Positions 25,903 to 38,500 of a stretch of 64,000 bases of DNA are shown piece after piece. The notes beneath the pieces were generated by a model. It ran no database searches, was not told the DNA's origin, and saw only the letters and a list, made by a program, of their open reading frames with translations. Position numbers and translations under genes: made by a program. Numbering within the stretch: the stretch's first letter is position 1; every line of letters starts with the position of its first letter. Origin of the DNA: Streptomyces sp. NRRL B-24484 (lineage in GTDB: Bacteria > Actinomycetota > Actinomycetes > Streptomycetales > Streptomycetaceae); the NCBI RefSeq assembly GCF_000717715.1, contig NZ_JOAI01000026.1:46365-110364 (forward strand). Reading direction: 5' to 3'.

Positions 25903-26592
25903 CTAGTTCTGGTAGCCGTACACGCCGCGGGCCTGGTCGCGGACCAGCAGCCCCTTGTCGAGTTCGATCACGCGCTTGCGCATCTGGTCGACGATGGCCT
26001 GGTCGTGCGTGGCCATCAGCACCGTGGTACCGGTGCGGTTGATCCGGTCGAGCAGCTTCATGATGCCGACCGAGTTCGCCGGGTCGAGGTTTCCGGTGGG
26101 CTCGTCCGCGATCAGCAGCATCGGGCGGTTGACGAAGGCCCGGGCGATCGCCACGCGCTGCTGCTCACCACCGGAGAGCTCGCCGGGCATCCGCTCCTCC
26201 TTGCCGCCGAGGCCGACCAGGTCGAGCACCTCGGGCACCACCTTGGCGATGGCGCTGCGCGGCTTGCCGATGACCTCCAGGGCGAAGCCGACGTTCTGCG
26301 CGACCGTCTTGTTCGGCAGCAGGCGGAAGTCCTGGAAGATCGTGCCCAGCTGGCGGCGCATGTGCGGCACCTTCCAGTTGGACAGCTTGCCGAGGTCCTT
26401 GCCCAGGACGTGCACGGCACCGGTGCTGGGCCGCTCCTCGCGCAGGCAGAGCCGGAGGAAGGTCGACTTCCCCGAGCCGGACGAGCCGACCAGGAAGACG
26501 AACTCGCCCTTCTCGATCTCCAGCGAGACGTTGTCCAGGGCAGGACGGTTCTGCTTGGGATAGGTCTTGGAGACGTTGTCGAATCTGATCAC
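25903..26592 (-). CDS. ftsE: Cell division ATP-binding protein FtsE
   Basis: 229 residues with a complete ABC ATPase set: Walker [12 protein letters not shown]-loop, signature [15 protein letters not shown], Walker [13 protein letters not shown] and switch His in MATHD. It begins [30 protein letters not shown], as typical for FtsE. It powers the FtsEX complex on the cytoplasmic face of the division site. It is the first gene of the operon, with ftsX 59 bases downstream. Confidence 0.97.
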   Translation of the reverse strand: MIRFDNVSKTYPKQNRPALDNVSLEIEKGEFVFLVGSSGSGKSTFLRLCLREERPSTGAVHVLGKDLGKLSNWKVPHMRRQLGTIFQDFRLLPNKTVAQNVGFALEVIGKPRSAIAKVVPEVLDLVGLGGKEERMPGELSGGEQQRVAIARAFVNRPMLLIADEPTGNLDPANSVGIMKLLDRINRTGTTVLMATHDQAIVDQMRKRVIELDKGLLVRDQARGVYGYQN

Positions 26593-26929
26593 GGCTGCAT
26601 CACGGAGGCCATCCTAGGTGGGCCCGTCCGCGCCCCGGACCGGGAGCGGCGGTCGAAGCGGCATCCTCCCCGACCGCTCCAGGTCTGGGACCATACGCGA
26701 ACCCCGGCCCGGGCCGCAGTCCCGGGTCGGGTACTGACCGCTGATTCGTCGGAGATTGTTCCCGTCTGTCCTGAATTGGAAGGCGCGATTTGTGCGCGCT
26801 ATCTCACAATCGGACCGGAGAAGCCCCCCGCTGCGGGGGCCGAGCGCCCGCGAACCTGGCACAGTGGAGAGACGGACGGAACCATCGGCCCGTCCGGTGC
26901 GTTTGCAGTGACAGCAAGGAGGAGATCGC
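26593..26929. other. Divergent region between ftsE and a small membrane protein gene
   Basis: It should contain the ftsE promoter (minus) and that of the small gene (plus). A GCGCG-atttgt-GCGCGC imperfect repeat lies near 26785-26805. TTGGAA near 26777 with TATCTC 18 bases on is a weak plus-strand promoter candidate. No further gene seen. Confidence 0.35.
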
Positions 26930-27124
26930 ATGACCTGCGACCATCTGGTGTGCGCCAACTGCAACGGCCGCGTGAGCGAGGGCCGGTGCCCGGTGTGCCG
27001 TGCCAACCGGGCCCGTCTGCAGGACCAGCAGGGCCCGTTCGCCGCACTGACACCGGCGACGCTGCTCGCGCTGATCGCGGCACTGTTCGCGGTGGCCCTC
27101 ATCGCCCGACAGGCCCTGGCCTGA
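26930..27124 (+). CDS. Small zinc-ribbon-like membrane protein
   Basis: 64 residues. The first 25 carry CDHLVCANCNGRVSEGRCPVCRANR, with two CxxC pairs typical of a zinc ribbon. Residues about 38-60 form one hydrophobic helix (TPATLLALIAALFAVALIARQ). It is thus a membrane-tethered mini zinc protein with the ribbon at the N-terminus. GGAGATCGC stands before ATG 26930, and a strong terminator follows, so it is an independent gene. I do not recognise a named family. It is placed between ftsE and prfB, facing away from ftsE. Confidence 0.75.
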   Translation: MTCDHLVCANCNGRVSEGRCPVCRANRARLQDQQGPFAALTPATLLALIAALFAVALIARQALA

Positions 27125-27138
27125 GACCAGGAACGCCC

Positions 27139-27172
27139 GAAGGCCCCCGGAGCCGAAGCTCCGGGGGCCTTC
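27139..27172 (+). terminator. Terminator after the small membrane protein gene
   Basis: Perfect 15-bp stem GAAGGCCCCCGGAGC / GCTCCGGGGGCCTTC with loop CGAA, followed by TTCG. Confidence 0.88.
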
Positions 27173-27197
27173 TTCGTGCGTCTGCGCCGAGCGCGAC

Positions 27198-27245
27198 CAG
27201 CCGGCGGTCCCGCGCTGCTTGCGCCGGCGGATGCCGGCCTCGATG
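27198..27245 (-). pseudogene. Duplicated 3' tail of prfB
   Basis: 48 bases match the last 48 bases of prfB (27286-27333) with only two mismatches, at an offset of 88 bases. Read on the minus strand it encodes IEAGIRRRKQRGTAG and a stop, against [15 protein letters not shown] in the real gene. The bases between the copies read EVNVRRS-like sequence with no match to RF2. It looks like a remnant of a duplicated or recombined prfB end; it has no start of its own. Confidence 0.7.
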
Positions 27246-27284
27246 CTGCGCCGGACGTTCACCTCGCCCGGCAGCCGCACCCGA

Positions 27285-28394
27285 TCAGCCGGCGGTCTCG
27301 CGCTGCTTGCGCCAGCGGATGCCGGCCTCGATGAAACCGTCGATGTCGCCGTCCAGCACCGACTGCGGGTTGCCGACCTCGTGCTCGGTGCGCAGGTCCT
27401 TGACCATCTGGTACGGGTGCAGGACGTAGGAGCGCATCTGGTTGCCCCAGGAACTGCCGCTGTCCTTGAGCGCGTCCATCGCGGCCTTCTCCTCCTGACG
27501 GCGCCGCTCCAGCAGCTTGGCCTGGAGGACGTTCATCGCCGAGGCCTTGTTCTGGATCTGCGAGCGCTCGTTCTGGCAGGAGACCACGATGCCGGTCGGC
27601 AGGTGGGTGATGCGCACCGCGGAGTCGGTGGTGTTGACGCCCTGGCCGCCGGGGCCGGAGGCGCGGTACACGTCGATGCGCAGGTCGCCCTCGTCGATGT
27701 CGACGTGGTCGGACTGCTCGACGACCGGGAGGACCTCGACGCCGGCGAAGGAGGTCTGCCGGCGGCCCTGGTTGTCGAACGGGGAGATGCGCACCAGGCG
27801 GTGGGTGCCCTGCTCGACGGAGAGGGTGCCGTAGGCGTACGGCGCCTTGACGGTGAAGGTCGCGGACTTGATGCCGGCCTCTTCGGCGTACGAGGTGTCG
27901 TAGACCTCGGTCGGGTAGCCGTGCCGCTCGGCCCAGCGCAGGTACATGCGCATCAGCTGCTCGGCGAAGTCGGCGGCGTCGACGCCGCCCGCCTCGGCGC
28001 GGATGTTGACCAGGGCCTCGCGGGCGTCGTACTCGCCCGACAGGAGGGTGCGGACCTCGAGCTCCTCGACGGCCTTCTTGACCGACTCCAGCTCGACCTC
28101 GGCCTCGGCGCGGGTCTCCGCGTCGTCCTCGGCCTCGGCCAGCTCGAACAGGACGCCGAGGTCGTCGACCCGGCCGCGCAGGGTCTCGAACTTGCGCAGC
28201 TCGCCCTGGAGGAACGAGAGCCGGCTGGTGACCTTCTGCGCGTTGGCGACGTCGTCCCAGAGGGTCGGGGCGGCTGCCTCCTCCTCCAGGGTCGCGATGT
28301 CGGCCCGGATCTTGTCCAGGTCGAGGACGGCCTCGATCGACCCCATGGTCGTCTCGAGGTTCTTGAGCTCTTCGGAAGGATCGACGGCTGCCAC
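27285..28394 (-). CDS. prfB: Peptide chain release factor 2
   Basis: 369 residues. The stop-codon reading loop SPF is present ([15 protein letters not shown]), and the catalytic GGQ ([22 protein letters not shown]) sits at about 248-250. It terminates at UGA and UAA, UGA being by far the commonest stop here. Unlike the E. coli gene, the frame is continuous, with no programmed frameshift. The start is ATG 28394. pkaB lies 34 bases upstream on the same strand, so the two may share a message. A 48-bp copy of the gene's 3' end follows it. Confidence 0.97.
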   Translation of the reverse strand: MAAVDPSEELKNLETTMGSIEAVLDLDKIRADIATLEEEAAAPTLWDDVANAQKVTSRLSFLQGELRKFETLRGRVDDLGVLFELAEAEDDAETRAEAEVELESVKKAVEELEVRTLLSGEYDAREALVNIRAEAGGVDAADFAEQLMRMYLRWAERHGYPTEVYDTSYAEEAGIKSATFTVKAPYAYGTLSVEQGTHRLVRISPFDNQGRRQTSFAGVEVLPVVEQSDHVDIDEGDLRIDVYRASGPGGQGVNTTDSAVRITHLPTGIVVSCQNERSQIQNKASAMNVLQAKLLERRRQEEKAAMDALKDSGSSWGNQMRSYVLHPYQMVKDLRTEHEVGNPQSVLDGDIDGFIEAGIRWRKQRETAG

Positions 28395-28428
28395 GCCTCA
28401 AGCGTAATGGTTCGCGGAGACCGTTCGG

Positions 28429-29688
28429 CTACACCGGGGGGCCGGGGGCCGCCGCGGGCACCCCGGACAGGGCGTGCGCGGCCCCCGCGGCGGGCGGTTC
28501 GGCGGCGAAGGCGCTGTACGCGGCGGCGGCGCCGGCCAGCAGCAGCACCGTGGCGATCAGGACGGCGAGCAGCCGGCGGCGGCGCACCAGCCGGCGGCGC
28601 CGGTGGCTGGTGGCCGGGGCGGCGGAGCGCTGGGCGCGGGACTCGGCGGCGTAGGAGGCGAGCTCCTGCGGGGAGGGCCGGCGCAGGCTGGTGTGGGTGT
28701 CGCGGGTGGAGTCCGGCGAGGGTGCGGGGACGAGCGGCACGGCCGGGCCGCGCCGGCGCCGGTGGGTTCCGGTGCCCGCGTCGGCCTCGGCGTAGACGGC
28801 CTCGCCCGGGGTCGGCACGTCCTCGGCCGGGCTGCGCTGGGCGGGGACGGCGAGCGGTGGCAGGCCGGCCAGGACGGGCAGCTGCTCGCGCAGCCGGGAG
28901 GCCAGCTCGGCGGCGCGCAGCCGGGAGGCCGGCGCCTTGGCGAGGCACTCGGAGATGATCCGCCACAGCCCGTCCGGCATGCCGGGGACGGGCGGGACGC
29001 TCTCGGTGACGTGGCGGCGCAGCACGGCGCCGGTGTGGCCGCCGCCGAAGGGCGTGAAGCCGGCCAGCAGCTCGTAGAGCACGGTGGCGAGGGCGTAGAT
29101 GTCGACGGCGGCGCGGGGCTCCAGGCCCTCGATGATCTCGGGGGCGAGGTAGTCGGGGGTGCCGATGATCCGGGTGGCCCGGGTGCGGCGGGGGGCGTCG
29201 ACGAGGCGGGCGATGCCGAAGTCGGTGAGCTTGGCCCGGGGTGCGCCGCCCGGTCCGGGCGGGGCGGCGAGGTCGAGCAGCACGTTCTCGGGCTTGACGT
29301 CGCGGTGCACGATGCCGGCGGCGTGCGCGGCGGCAAGGCCGTCGGCGACGTCGGCGATCACCGAGGCTGCGGCGAGCGGGGGGAGCACGCCCTCGCGCTC
29401 CAGCCGGGTGCGCAGGTCGGTGCCCCGGACGAGGTCCATCACCAGGGCGAGGTCGCTGCCGTCCACCACCATGTCGTGGACGCCGACCACCCGGGGGTGG
29501 TCGAGGCTGGTGAGGGCGGCACGCTCCTGGACGAAGCGGCCGACCAGGACCTGGTCGGAGGCCAGGTCCTCGCGCAGCAACTTGACGGCCACCGGTCCGT
29601 CCGGACCCTCGCCCAGCCAGACGGTGCCGGCGGAACCCCGGCCGATCACCTGGTGGACGGTGTAGCGGCTGCCGATCTTGCGTGCCAA
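28429..29688 (-). CDS. pkaB: Membrane Ser/Thr protein kinase, PkaB-like
   Basis: 419 residues. N-terminal Hanks-type kinase domain: glycine loop GRGSAG, Lys36 (AVKLL), Glu55, HRD at 128-130, DFG at 156-158 and GTPDYLAPE. A basic/proline-rich juxtamembrane stretch follows, then one helix near 370-395 (LLAVLIATVLLLAGAAAAYSAF) and a short outer tail. It lacks PASTA repeats, so it is not a PknB-type muropeptide sensor. Position after prfB and length fit PkaB of Streptomyces coelicolor as I remember it. All catalytic residues are present. It lies 159 bases downstream of a second kinase gene. Confidence 0.92.
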   Translation of the reverse strand: MARKIGSRYTVHQVIGRGSAGTVWLGEGPDGPVAVKLLREDLASDQVLVGRFVQERAALTSLDHPRVVGVHDMVVDGSDLALVMDLVRGTDLRTRLEREGVLPPLAAASVIADVADGLAAAHAAGIVHRDVKPENVLLDLAAPPGPGGAPRAKLTDFGIARLVDAPRRTRATRIIGTPDYLAPEIIEGLEPRAAVDIYALATVLYELLAGFTPFGGGHTGAVLRRHVTESVPPVPGMPDGLWRIISECLAKAPASRLRAAELASRLREQLPVLAGLPPLAVPAQRSPAEDVPTPGEAVYAEADAGTGTHRRRRGPAVPLVPAPSPDSTRDTHTSLRRPSPQELASYAAESRAQRSAAPATSHRRRRLVRRRRLLAVLIATVLLLAGAAAAYSAFAAEPPAAGAAHALSGVPAAAPGPPV

Positions 29689-29847
29689 TGCTGCTCCGTG
29701 GGCTCGGTAGGTCGGTGCTCGACGACCAACCTACGCGCCCGGGGGCCCTCCGGGGGGCGCCGAAGGGCCGTCGGGGACGGTCGATTCACGGAAACTTCGT
29801 GAATTGTCGACAAAGTGACAAAATCGCCGCCCTGACGGACCGTCGGC

Positions 29848-31659
<1,812 letters not shown>

Positions 31660-31948
31660 CTGTGACTCCTGTGGTCGTTCGTCCTCGCTGCCCGGAGGTC
31701 GGACAGGTGGCCACGATTCCGCGGTTTTCGCAAACTCTAACGGTGCCCGGGCGGCTTGCCGAGGCGAGCGCACCGCGAGCTGGGCGGAAGTCTCGGGGGC
31801 GTCCCCTAGGGGACGCCCGGGTTGACGTGCCGTCGGTCCGGTCCGGGCGATGATCGCAAGATCGTCAAATCCGGTACCGTGCCCGGACTGTCGCTCCAGG
31901 GTGGCAGGATGGCAGGCACCACACGTGTGCAGAAGGGACCCGGGCGAG

Positions 31949-34696
31949 ATGCAGATCCGGCTCACCGTCCTTCGACCGCGCAGCGGCCCGGCCGGCGCCG
32001 GATCGTCCACGGACGTGCTGGTCACGGCACCCTCCGGCACGGCGCTCGGCGCAGTCGCCGGCGCGCTCGCGGGCGCGGCGGGCGTGCGCGGCCCGCGCTC
32101 CGCCACGCACGTCCAGCTGTACGCCGGGGCGGAACGGGTGGACGACCAGGCGCTGCTCGGCCGTCCCCCGCTGATCGACGGCGCGGTCCTCTCGCTCGGC
32201 GAGCCGGACCCGGACGACGGGCCCGACGAGCTGCCCGCCGCCGCCGAGCTGCGGGTAGTCGGCGGCCCCGACGCGGGCGGCGTGCACCGGCTGCACGGCG
32301 AGGAGATCAGCGTCGGCCGCTCCAGCGAGGCCGACGTCCCGCTCGACGACCCGGACGTCTCCCGGCTGCACCTCGCGCTGCACCTGGCCGACGGCACGGT
32401 CTCCGTCCGCGACCTCGACTCGACCAACGGCACCCTGCTGGACGGCCGCTGGCTGCGCGGCGACTCGGCGGAGCTGCCCGACGGCGGGCTGGTGCGGCTC
32501 GGCGAGTCGACCCTGCAGCTCGCCCGCCCGGAGATCGGGGGGAATTCCGGGTCGCGCCCCGCCGTGCCCGACGGCGACGGCCACCTCCAGGTGCCCGACC
32601 GTCCCGGCGCCCGCACCGCCGCCGCCGTGCCCCCGCCGCCCTCGCAGGCCCCGCAGGTCCCCGGCGGCCGCACCCGCGGCCTGCTCGCACTGCGCCGGGC
32701 CCGCACCGCGCCCCCGCAACCCGCCCCCGAGGCCGCCGCCCAGCACGCCGCCGCCCGCGCCCGGCAGGCCGCCGCGCAGCGCGAGCGCTGGCCCGACCCG
32801 GCCGCCCTGCTGCTCACCGCGCTCGGCCCCGGCCCCCGGCTGTGGGAGCGCACCCCGGCCCACCCGGACGTGCTCGCCGTCCGGCTCGGCACCGCCGACC
32901 GGCCGGGCGGCCCCGGCACCGCCCCCGGCACCCTGCTGCCCGCCGTCCCGGTCACCGTCGACCTGCGGGCCGCCGGCGGCCTCGGCCTGACCGGGCCCCG
33001 GCCGCGGCTCACCGGGCTGGCCCGCGCCGTGCTCGCCCAGCTCGCCGTGCTGCACCCGCCGAGCGGCCTGGCCCTGGTGGTGGTCGCCGCCGACGAGCAG
33101 CGCGCCGCCGACTGGCACTGGACGATGTGGCTGCCCCACCTGCGCCCCGGCCAGGGGCAGGACTGCCGCCTGCTGGTCGGCTTCGGCCCGGAGCAGGCGG
33201 AGGCCCGGCTGGCCGAGCTGGCCGCCGCCCCGGGCGGCCCGGAGGCCACCGTCCTGCTCGTCGACGGCGACCCGGGCACCCCGGCCGCCCGCGAGGGCCT
33301 CGACCTGCTGCTCCGGCAGGGCCCCGCGGCCGGCGTCCTCACGGTCTGCCTGGCGGAGTCCGAGGAGGAGCTGCCGGCCGGTGTCGGCGCCCGCGCGGCG
33401 GTGACCGGGGAGGTCGCCACCCGGCTGACCGTCGACCTGCCCGCGGGCGGCGCCCGGGAGCGGATCGAGGACGTCGCCCTGGACGCCGTCCCGGCCGCCT
33501 GGGCCGAGCGCCTCGCCCGTGCCCTCGCCCCGCTGCGGGAGTCCGCCCCGGCCGCCCGCGGCCCGCTGCCGGACGCCCTGCGCCTGCTCGACCTGCTGCG
33601 GCTGGAGGCCGTCACCCCGGCCAAGCTCTCGGACCGCTGGGCCGGGCTGCCGGACGGCGCCGGCGCCGCCACCGCCCTGGTCGGCACCGCCCGGGACGGT
33701 CTGTGCACCGTCGACCTCGCCGACGCCGAGGCCCTCGACGGCCCCGGCGCCGAGGGCGGCCCGCACCTGCTGATCGGCGGCGCGGCCGGCTCCGGCAAGA
33801 CCGAGCTGCTGCGCACGCTGGTCGCCTCGCTGGCGGTCGCCGAGCGCCCGGAGCGGCTGGAGATCACGGTGGTGGAGTCCCGCTCCCCCGCCGGCCGCGA
33901 CCAGTCGGCGGGCCTGCGGGCCTGCACCGACCTGCCGCACGTCACCGCCCACCTGGACGCCGCCGCGGACCCGCGGCAGGCCCTGCTCACCGCCGAGGCC
34001 CTGCTGGACGAGCTGGCGCGCCGTGAGGCGCTGTTCGGCGGACGGGACTTCACCGCCTGGCACACCGCCCGGATACTCCGCAAGGCGCCGGCCCTGGTCA
34101 CCGCGGGCGGTTCGACCGGGGCCGCGGCCGCGGCCGCCCGGGTGGTCGAGCAGCGCACCGCGCCGGACGCGGCCGCCGCCCAGCGGGTGCCCGCCCGGAT
34201 GGTCGTGGTCGTCGACGACCTCGACGAGCTGTACGCGCCGACCTCCCCGGCCGGGCGGCCGCTCGCCCGGGCGCTGGCCGCGGTGGCCGAGCGCGGCGGC
34301 CGGCTCGGTGTGCACCTGGTCGCCGCGACGGGTGCGCCGGAGCGGACGGCGGGCACCGAGATCGACGAGGCCGCCCAGCTGCGGATCGCGCTGCGGACCG
34401 ACCAGCCCGCCGAGTCCGACCAGCTGATCCACCTGCCGGACGCCGCGGCGCTGCCGGAGGAGACGCCCGGCCGCGGCTACCTGCGGCGCCCGGACGGCGG
34501 GGTGACGGCCTTCCAGACCGCACGGGTCAGCGGCCGGATCCCGCGGACCTCGACGCTGCGGCCGACGGTCGTGGCGGTGGACCCGATGCAGCTCGGCCTG
34601 CCGCCGACCCGCCGCCCGGTCCGCGAGCTCGGCAACGGGCCGACCGACCTCGCCCTGCTCGCCAGCGCCCTGCAGCGGGCCGCCGCCCAGGGCTGA
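31949..34696 (+). CDS. FHA-domain protein with EccC-like FtsK/SpoIIIE ATPase modules
   Basis: 915 residues. Residues 1-85 look ubiquitin-like. An FHA domain follows at about 100-190, with Gly123-Arg124, His141 and Asn160-Gly161 as in phospho-Thr readers. Then comes a low-complexity basic linker. A degenerate ATPase-like module (about 310-500) contains DWHWTMWLPHLRP, also seen in EccC. The main ATPase has Walker [10 protein letters not shown] near 610-618 and Walker B VVVVDDLDEL. No membrane helix is visible, unlike classical EccC. Start ATG 31949 is the first to give the folded N-terminus. A role in type VII-like transport controlled by the neighbouring kinases is inference. Confidence 0.85.
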   Translation: MQIRLTVLRPRSGPAGAGSSTDVLVTAPSGTALGAVAGALAGAAGVRGPRSATHVQLYAGAERVDDQALLGRPPLIDGAVLSLGEPDPDDGPDELPAAAELRVVGGPDAGGVHRLHGEEISVGRSSEADVPLDDPDVSRLHLALHLADGTVSVRDLDSTNGTLLDGRWLRGDSAELPDGGLVRLGESTLQLARPEIGGNSGSRPAVPDGDGHLQVPDRPGARTAAAVPPPPSQAPQVPGGRTRGLLALRRARTAPPQPAPEAAAQHAAARARQAAAQRERWPDPAALLLTALGPGPRLWERTPAHPDVLAVRLGTADRPGGPGTAPGTLLPAVPVTVDLRAAGGLGLTGPRPRLTGLARAVLAQLAVLHPPSGLALVVVAADEQRAADWHWTMWLPHLRPGQGQDCRLLVGFGPEQAEARLAELAAAPGGPEATVLLVDGDPGTPAAREGLDLLLRQGPAAGVLTVCLAESEEELPAGVGARAAVTGEVATRLTVDLPAGGARERIEDVALDAVPAAWAERLARALAPLRESAPAARGPLPDALRLLDLLRLEAVTPAKLSDRWAGLPDGAGAATALVGTARDGLCTVDLADAEALDGPGAEGGPHLLIGGAAGSGKTELLRTLVASLAVAERPERLEITVVESRSPAGRDQSAGLRACTDLPHVTAHLDAAADPRQALLTAEALLDELARREALFGGRDFTAWHTARILRKAPALVTAGGSTGAAAAAARVVEQRTAPDAAAAQRVPARMVVVVDDLDELYAPTSPAGRPLARALAAVAERGGRLGVHLVAATGAPERTAGTEIDEAAQLRIALRTDQPAESDQLIHLPDAAALPEETPGRGYLRRPDGGVTAFQTARVSGRIPRTSTLRPTVVAVDPMQLGLPPTRRPVRELGNGPTDLALLASALQRAAAQG

Positions 34697-34717
34697 GCGG
34701 GCCGTCGGACGGCTGCC

Positions 34718-35359
34718 TCACGCGCCCCAGCGGGCGGCGGCCGCACCGAGCTCCAGCCCGGTGGGCCGGCGGTCGGCGCCGCGTTCCCGGAGGAGTTCGC
34801 CGGGCAGGCTGTAGGGCGGGGCGGTCCGCGGACCGCCGCGTTCGGCGTGCCGGGCGATCCCCTCCACCAGCGAGGCGGCCATCCGCAGGCGTGGCAGGCG
34901 CGTGTGGATCTCACGGCCCTGGGCGTCGGTGACGAACTCGCTGTCGCGGCCGAAGTCCGCGGTGATGCCCCGCCGGGCCAGGTGTGCCAGGGGTCCGCGG
35001 CGCTCGGCGATGCCGGGCGAGGAGTGCAGGGCGATCGCCTCCCAGACCAGGTCGACGCCCGCGGCGTCGACCCCGTGCCCGGTGAGGAGGGCGGCCGCCA
35101 TGTCGGCCCCCTCCACCTCGAACCGCTGCACGCCCTCGGCCTCGGCCGAGGTGCCCAGGTCGTGCAGGGCGCAGGCGTGGAACAGCAGCTCGGGATCGAA
35201 GTCGGTGCCGGGCCGGACGCCCTCGTGCTCGGCGAACAGCATCGCGAAGAGGTAGCTGCGGAAGCTGTGGTTCGCGACGGGCTCGGTGACGCGGGCGCGG
35301 ACGTGGTCGGCGGTCAGCAGGGCCGTCGGCGTGGTGGGGAACTCGGGGACGGGTCTCAT
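34718..35359 (-). CDS. HD domain protein
   Basis: 213 residues. Metal-binding residues of the HD superfamily are visible: His31 (NHSFRSYLF), HD in LLFHACALHDLG, and a later His in EAIALHSSPG, followed by an Asp-containing segment. Related proteins are annotated as phosphohydrolases or cyanamide hydratase-like; the substrate here cannot be told. It is convergent with the FHA/ATPase gene, with 21 bases between the stops. ATG 35359 gives the expected N-terminal helix. It appears monocistronic. Confidence 0.88.
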   Translation of the reverse strand: MRPVPEFPTTPTALLTADHVRARVTEPVANHSFRSYLFAMLFAEHEGVRPGTDFDPELLFHACALHDLGTSAEAEGVQRFEVEGADMAAALLTGHGVDAAGVDLVWEAIALHSSPGIAERRGPLAHLARRGITADFGRDSEFVTDAQGREIHTRLPRLRMAASLVEGIARHAERGGPRTAPPYSLPGELLRERGADRRPTGLELGAAAARWGA

Positions 35360-35481
35360 GGCCCGAACGTAGTCGGCGGGGCTGATCGGCCGTCAGTGGC
35401 AGGGCTGCCACTCCTCGTCAGGATCGTGCCACGGCCCTTCTCCCCGGGGCCGCCGTCCCCGGGGGTACGGGCCGGGACGCG

Positions 35482-35522
35482 CGAGGGGCGCGGGGAACCG
35501 GATCGGCTCCCCGCGCCCCTCG
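35482..35522 (-). terminator. Terminator after NAD-glutamate dehydrogenase gene
   Basis: Perfect 15-bp stem CGAGGGGCGCGGGGA / TCCCCGCGCCCCTCG with an 11-base loop, beginning 9 bases past the stop. The stem contains the GGGGCGCGGGGAA repeat core also seen at 19451-19621. Confidence 0.85.
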
Positions 35523-35530
35523 TCAGCCGG

Positions 35531-38500
35531 TCAGCGGCCGGTGCGCAGCAGGGTGCGGATGACCCGCATCGCGACCGAGAGGCTGGACAGCTCGTAGTTG
35601 TCCGAACCCCTTATGTCGTCGAGCGTGGTCTTCGCGCGGCTGAGCAGGGTCCCGTTGAGGTCCGCCCAGGCCTTGTAGCGGTCCTCCGGCGAGGAGCCGG
35701 CGGGGCCGCAGGCCAGCACGTCCGCGGTGAGCGCGGAGTGCGCCGCGAAGAGGTCCTCGCGGATGGCGGCGCGGGCCATCGAGGACCAGCGGTCGGTCCG
35801 CGGGAGCTCGATGATGCGGTCCAGCAGGTGGGTGATCTGCAGGCGGTCGGCGAGGTCGTAGTAGAGCTCGGCGACCTCCATCACGTCGGAGTCGGAGCGG
35901 TCCGCGACGCCGACGATGTCGAGCGTCGGGAAGGCCGAGGAGAGTCCGGCGATCCGGTTGGCCAGCTCGTCCGGCACGCCCGCGGCGGCGAGCTCCTCGT
36001 AGACCGCCTCGAACCAGGCGAGGTCCTCGCCGCGGAGCGGCTTGGGCAGGCTCTCCCAGACCTGGTTGACGCGGTCGTGGAAGAACTCGATGGTGCCGGC
36101 GATGTCCAGCGGCTGGCGCCGGTTGTTGAGCATCCAGCGGGTGGCGCGCTCGACGAGCCGGCGGACGTGCAGGCGCATCTTGATCTGCACCCGGGCCGCG
36201 GCCTTGTTGTCCAGGCCCTCGATCTCGTCCCAGAGCTGCTCCAGGCCGAAGACGGCGCGGGCCGCCGCGTGGGTGCGGGCGATCTCCTCCATCGTCGCGC
36301 CGGTCTCCTCGCGGAGCCGGAAGGCGAAGGTGCAGCCGCCGCGGTTGATCGTGTCGTTGACGATCAGGGTGGTGATGATCTCCCGGCGCAGCGGGTGGTT
36401 GTCGATCGCCTCGGCGAACCGGGCCCGCAGCGCGCTGGGGAAGTACAGGTGCAGCGCGTCGCGGAAGTACGGGTCGTCGGGCAGGTCGGTGGCGAGCAGC
36501 TCGTCGGCCAGCGTGATCTTGGTGTACGCGAGCAGGACGGACAGCTCGGGCTGGGAGAGCCCGCGGCCGGCCTGCTGGCGCTCGCGGATCTGCTTCTCGA
36601 CGGGCAGGAACTCCAGGGCCCGGTCGAGCTGCCCGTCGGCCTCCAGCCGGTTGATCATGCGGGCGTGCACGTTGACCATGCTGACGGCCTGGGCGACGGC
36701 GTTGGCGAGCACCACGTTCTGCGCGTAGTTGTTGCGCAGCACCAGACGGCCGACCTCGTCGGTCATCTCGGCGAGCAGGGCGTTGCGCTGCTTGACCGTC
36801 ATGTCACCGTCGGCGACCACCTGGTTGAGCAGGATCTTGATGTTCACCTCGTGGTCCGAGGTGTCGACGCCGGCCGAGTTGTCGATGGCGTCGGTGTTGA
36901 TCCAGCCGCCGGTGCTCTCGGGGCCGCCGGTCGCGGCGAACTCGATGCGGCCGAGCTGGGTGCAGCCGAGGTTGCCGCCCTCGCCGATGACCCGGGCGCG
37001 GACCTGGTTGCCGTTGACCCGGATCGCGTCGTTGGCCTTGTCGCCGACCTCGGCGTTGGTCTCCGTGGAGGCCTTGACGTAGGTGCCGATGCCGCCGTTC
37101 CAGAACAGGTCGACGGGCGCCTGCAGGATCGCCTTCATCAGCTCGGCCGGGGTGATCTTGGCCGCCTGGACGCCGAGCCGCTCGCGGACCTGCGGGGAGA
37201 GCTGGATGGCCTTCGCGGTGCGCGGGAACACACCGCCGCCCGCGGAGATCAGGGACTTGTCGTAGTCGTCCCAGGAGCTGCGGGGCAGGTCGAACAGCCG
37301 GCGGCGCTCGGCGTAGGAGACCGCGGCGTCCGGGTTCGGGTCGAGGAAGATGTGCCGGTGGTCGAAGGCGGCGACCAGGCGGATGTGCTCGCTGAGCAGC
37401 ATGCCGTTGCCGAAGACGTCACCGGACATGTCGCCGATGCCGACGACGGAGAAGTCCTCGGCCTGGGTGTCGACGCCGAGCTCGCGGAAGTTCCGCTTGA
37501 CGGACTCCCAGGCGCCGCGGGCGGTGATGCCCATGCCCTTGTGGTCGTAGCCGGCCGAGCCGCCGGAGGCGAACGCGTCGCCGAGCCAGAAGCCGTACGC
37601 CTCGGCGACGCCGTTGGCGATGTCCGAGAAGGTCGCGGTGCCCTTGTCGGCGGCGACGACCAGGTAGGTGTCGTCCTCGTCGTGGCGGACGACGTCGACC
37701 GGGTGGACGACCTCGCCGCCCTTCAGGTTGTCGGTGATGTCGAGCAGCGCCGAGATGAAGGTCTTGTACGAGGCGACGCCCTCGGCCAGCCAGGCGTCGC
37801 GGTCCACCGACGGGTCCGGCAGCTGCTTGGCGACGAAGCCGCCCTTGGCGCCGACCGGCACGATGACGGTGTTCTTGACCATCTGGGCCTTGACCAGGCC
37901 GAGGATCTCGGTGCGGAAGTCCTCGCGGCGGTCGGACCAGCGCAGGCCGCCTCGGGCGACCTTGCCGAAGCGCAGGTGGACGCCCTCGACGCGCGGGGAG
38001 TACACCCAGATCTCGAAGGCCGGGCGGGGCGCCGGCAGGTCCGGGATCGCCTTCGGGTCGAACTTCATCGACACGTAGGAGTGCCAGTCGCCGTCGTCGG
38101 CGTGCTGGAAGAAGTTCGTCCGCAGGGTGGCCTTGATGAGGTGCAGGAAGGAGCGCAGGATGCGGTCCTCGTCGAGCGAGACGACCTCGTCGAGCGCGCC
38201 GTCGAGCTCCTCCATGAGGCCCTCGGTCAGCTCGTCGGCGCCCAGCCGGTGGCTGGGGCTGAGCCGGGCCTCGAACAGGTTCACCAGCAGGCGGGTGGTG
38301 TGCGCGTTGTTGCGGAGCGCGTCCTCCATGTAGTCCTGGGAGAAGGTGCTCCCGGCCTGGCGGAGGTACTTGGCGTAGGCGCGCAGCATCATGGCCTGGC
38401 GCCACGTCAGGCCGGCGGTGAGGACGAGGCCGTTGAAGCCGTCGTTCTCCGCGCGTCCCGTCCAGGTGGCCGAGAAGGCCTCCTGGACGCGCTCGCGGGC

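Noticed and set aside
27285..28394. Programmed frameshift in prfB
   Set aside because: The frame is continuous from ATG 28394; no internal UGA or frameshift signal is needed.
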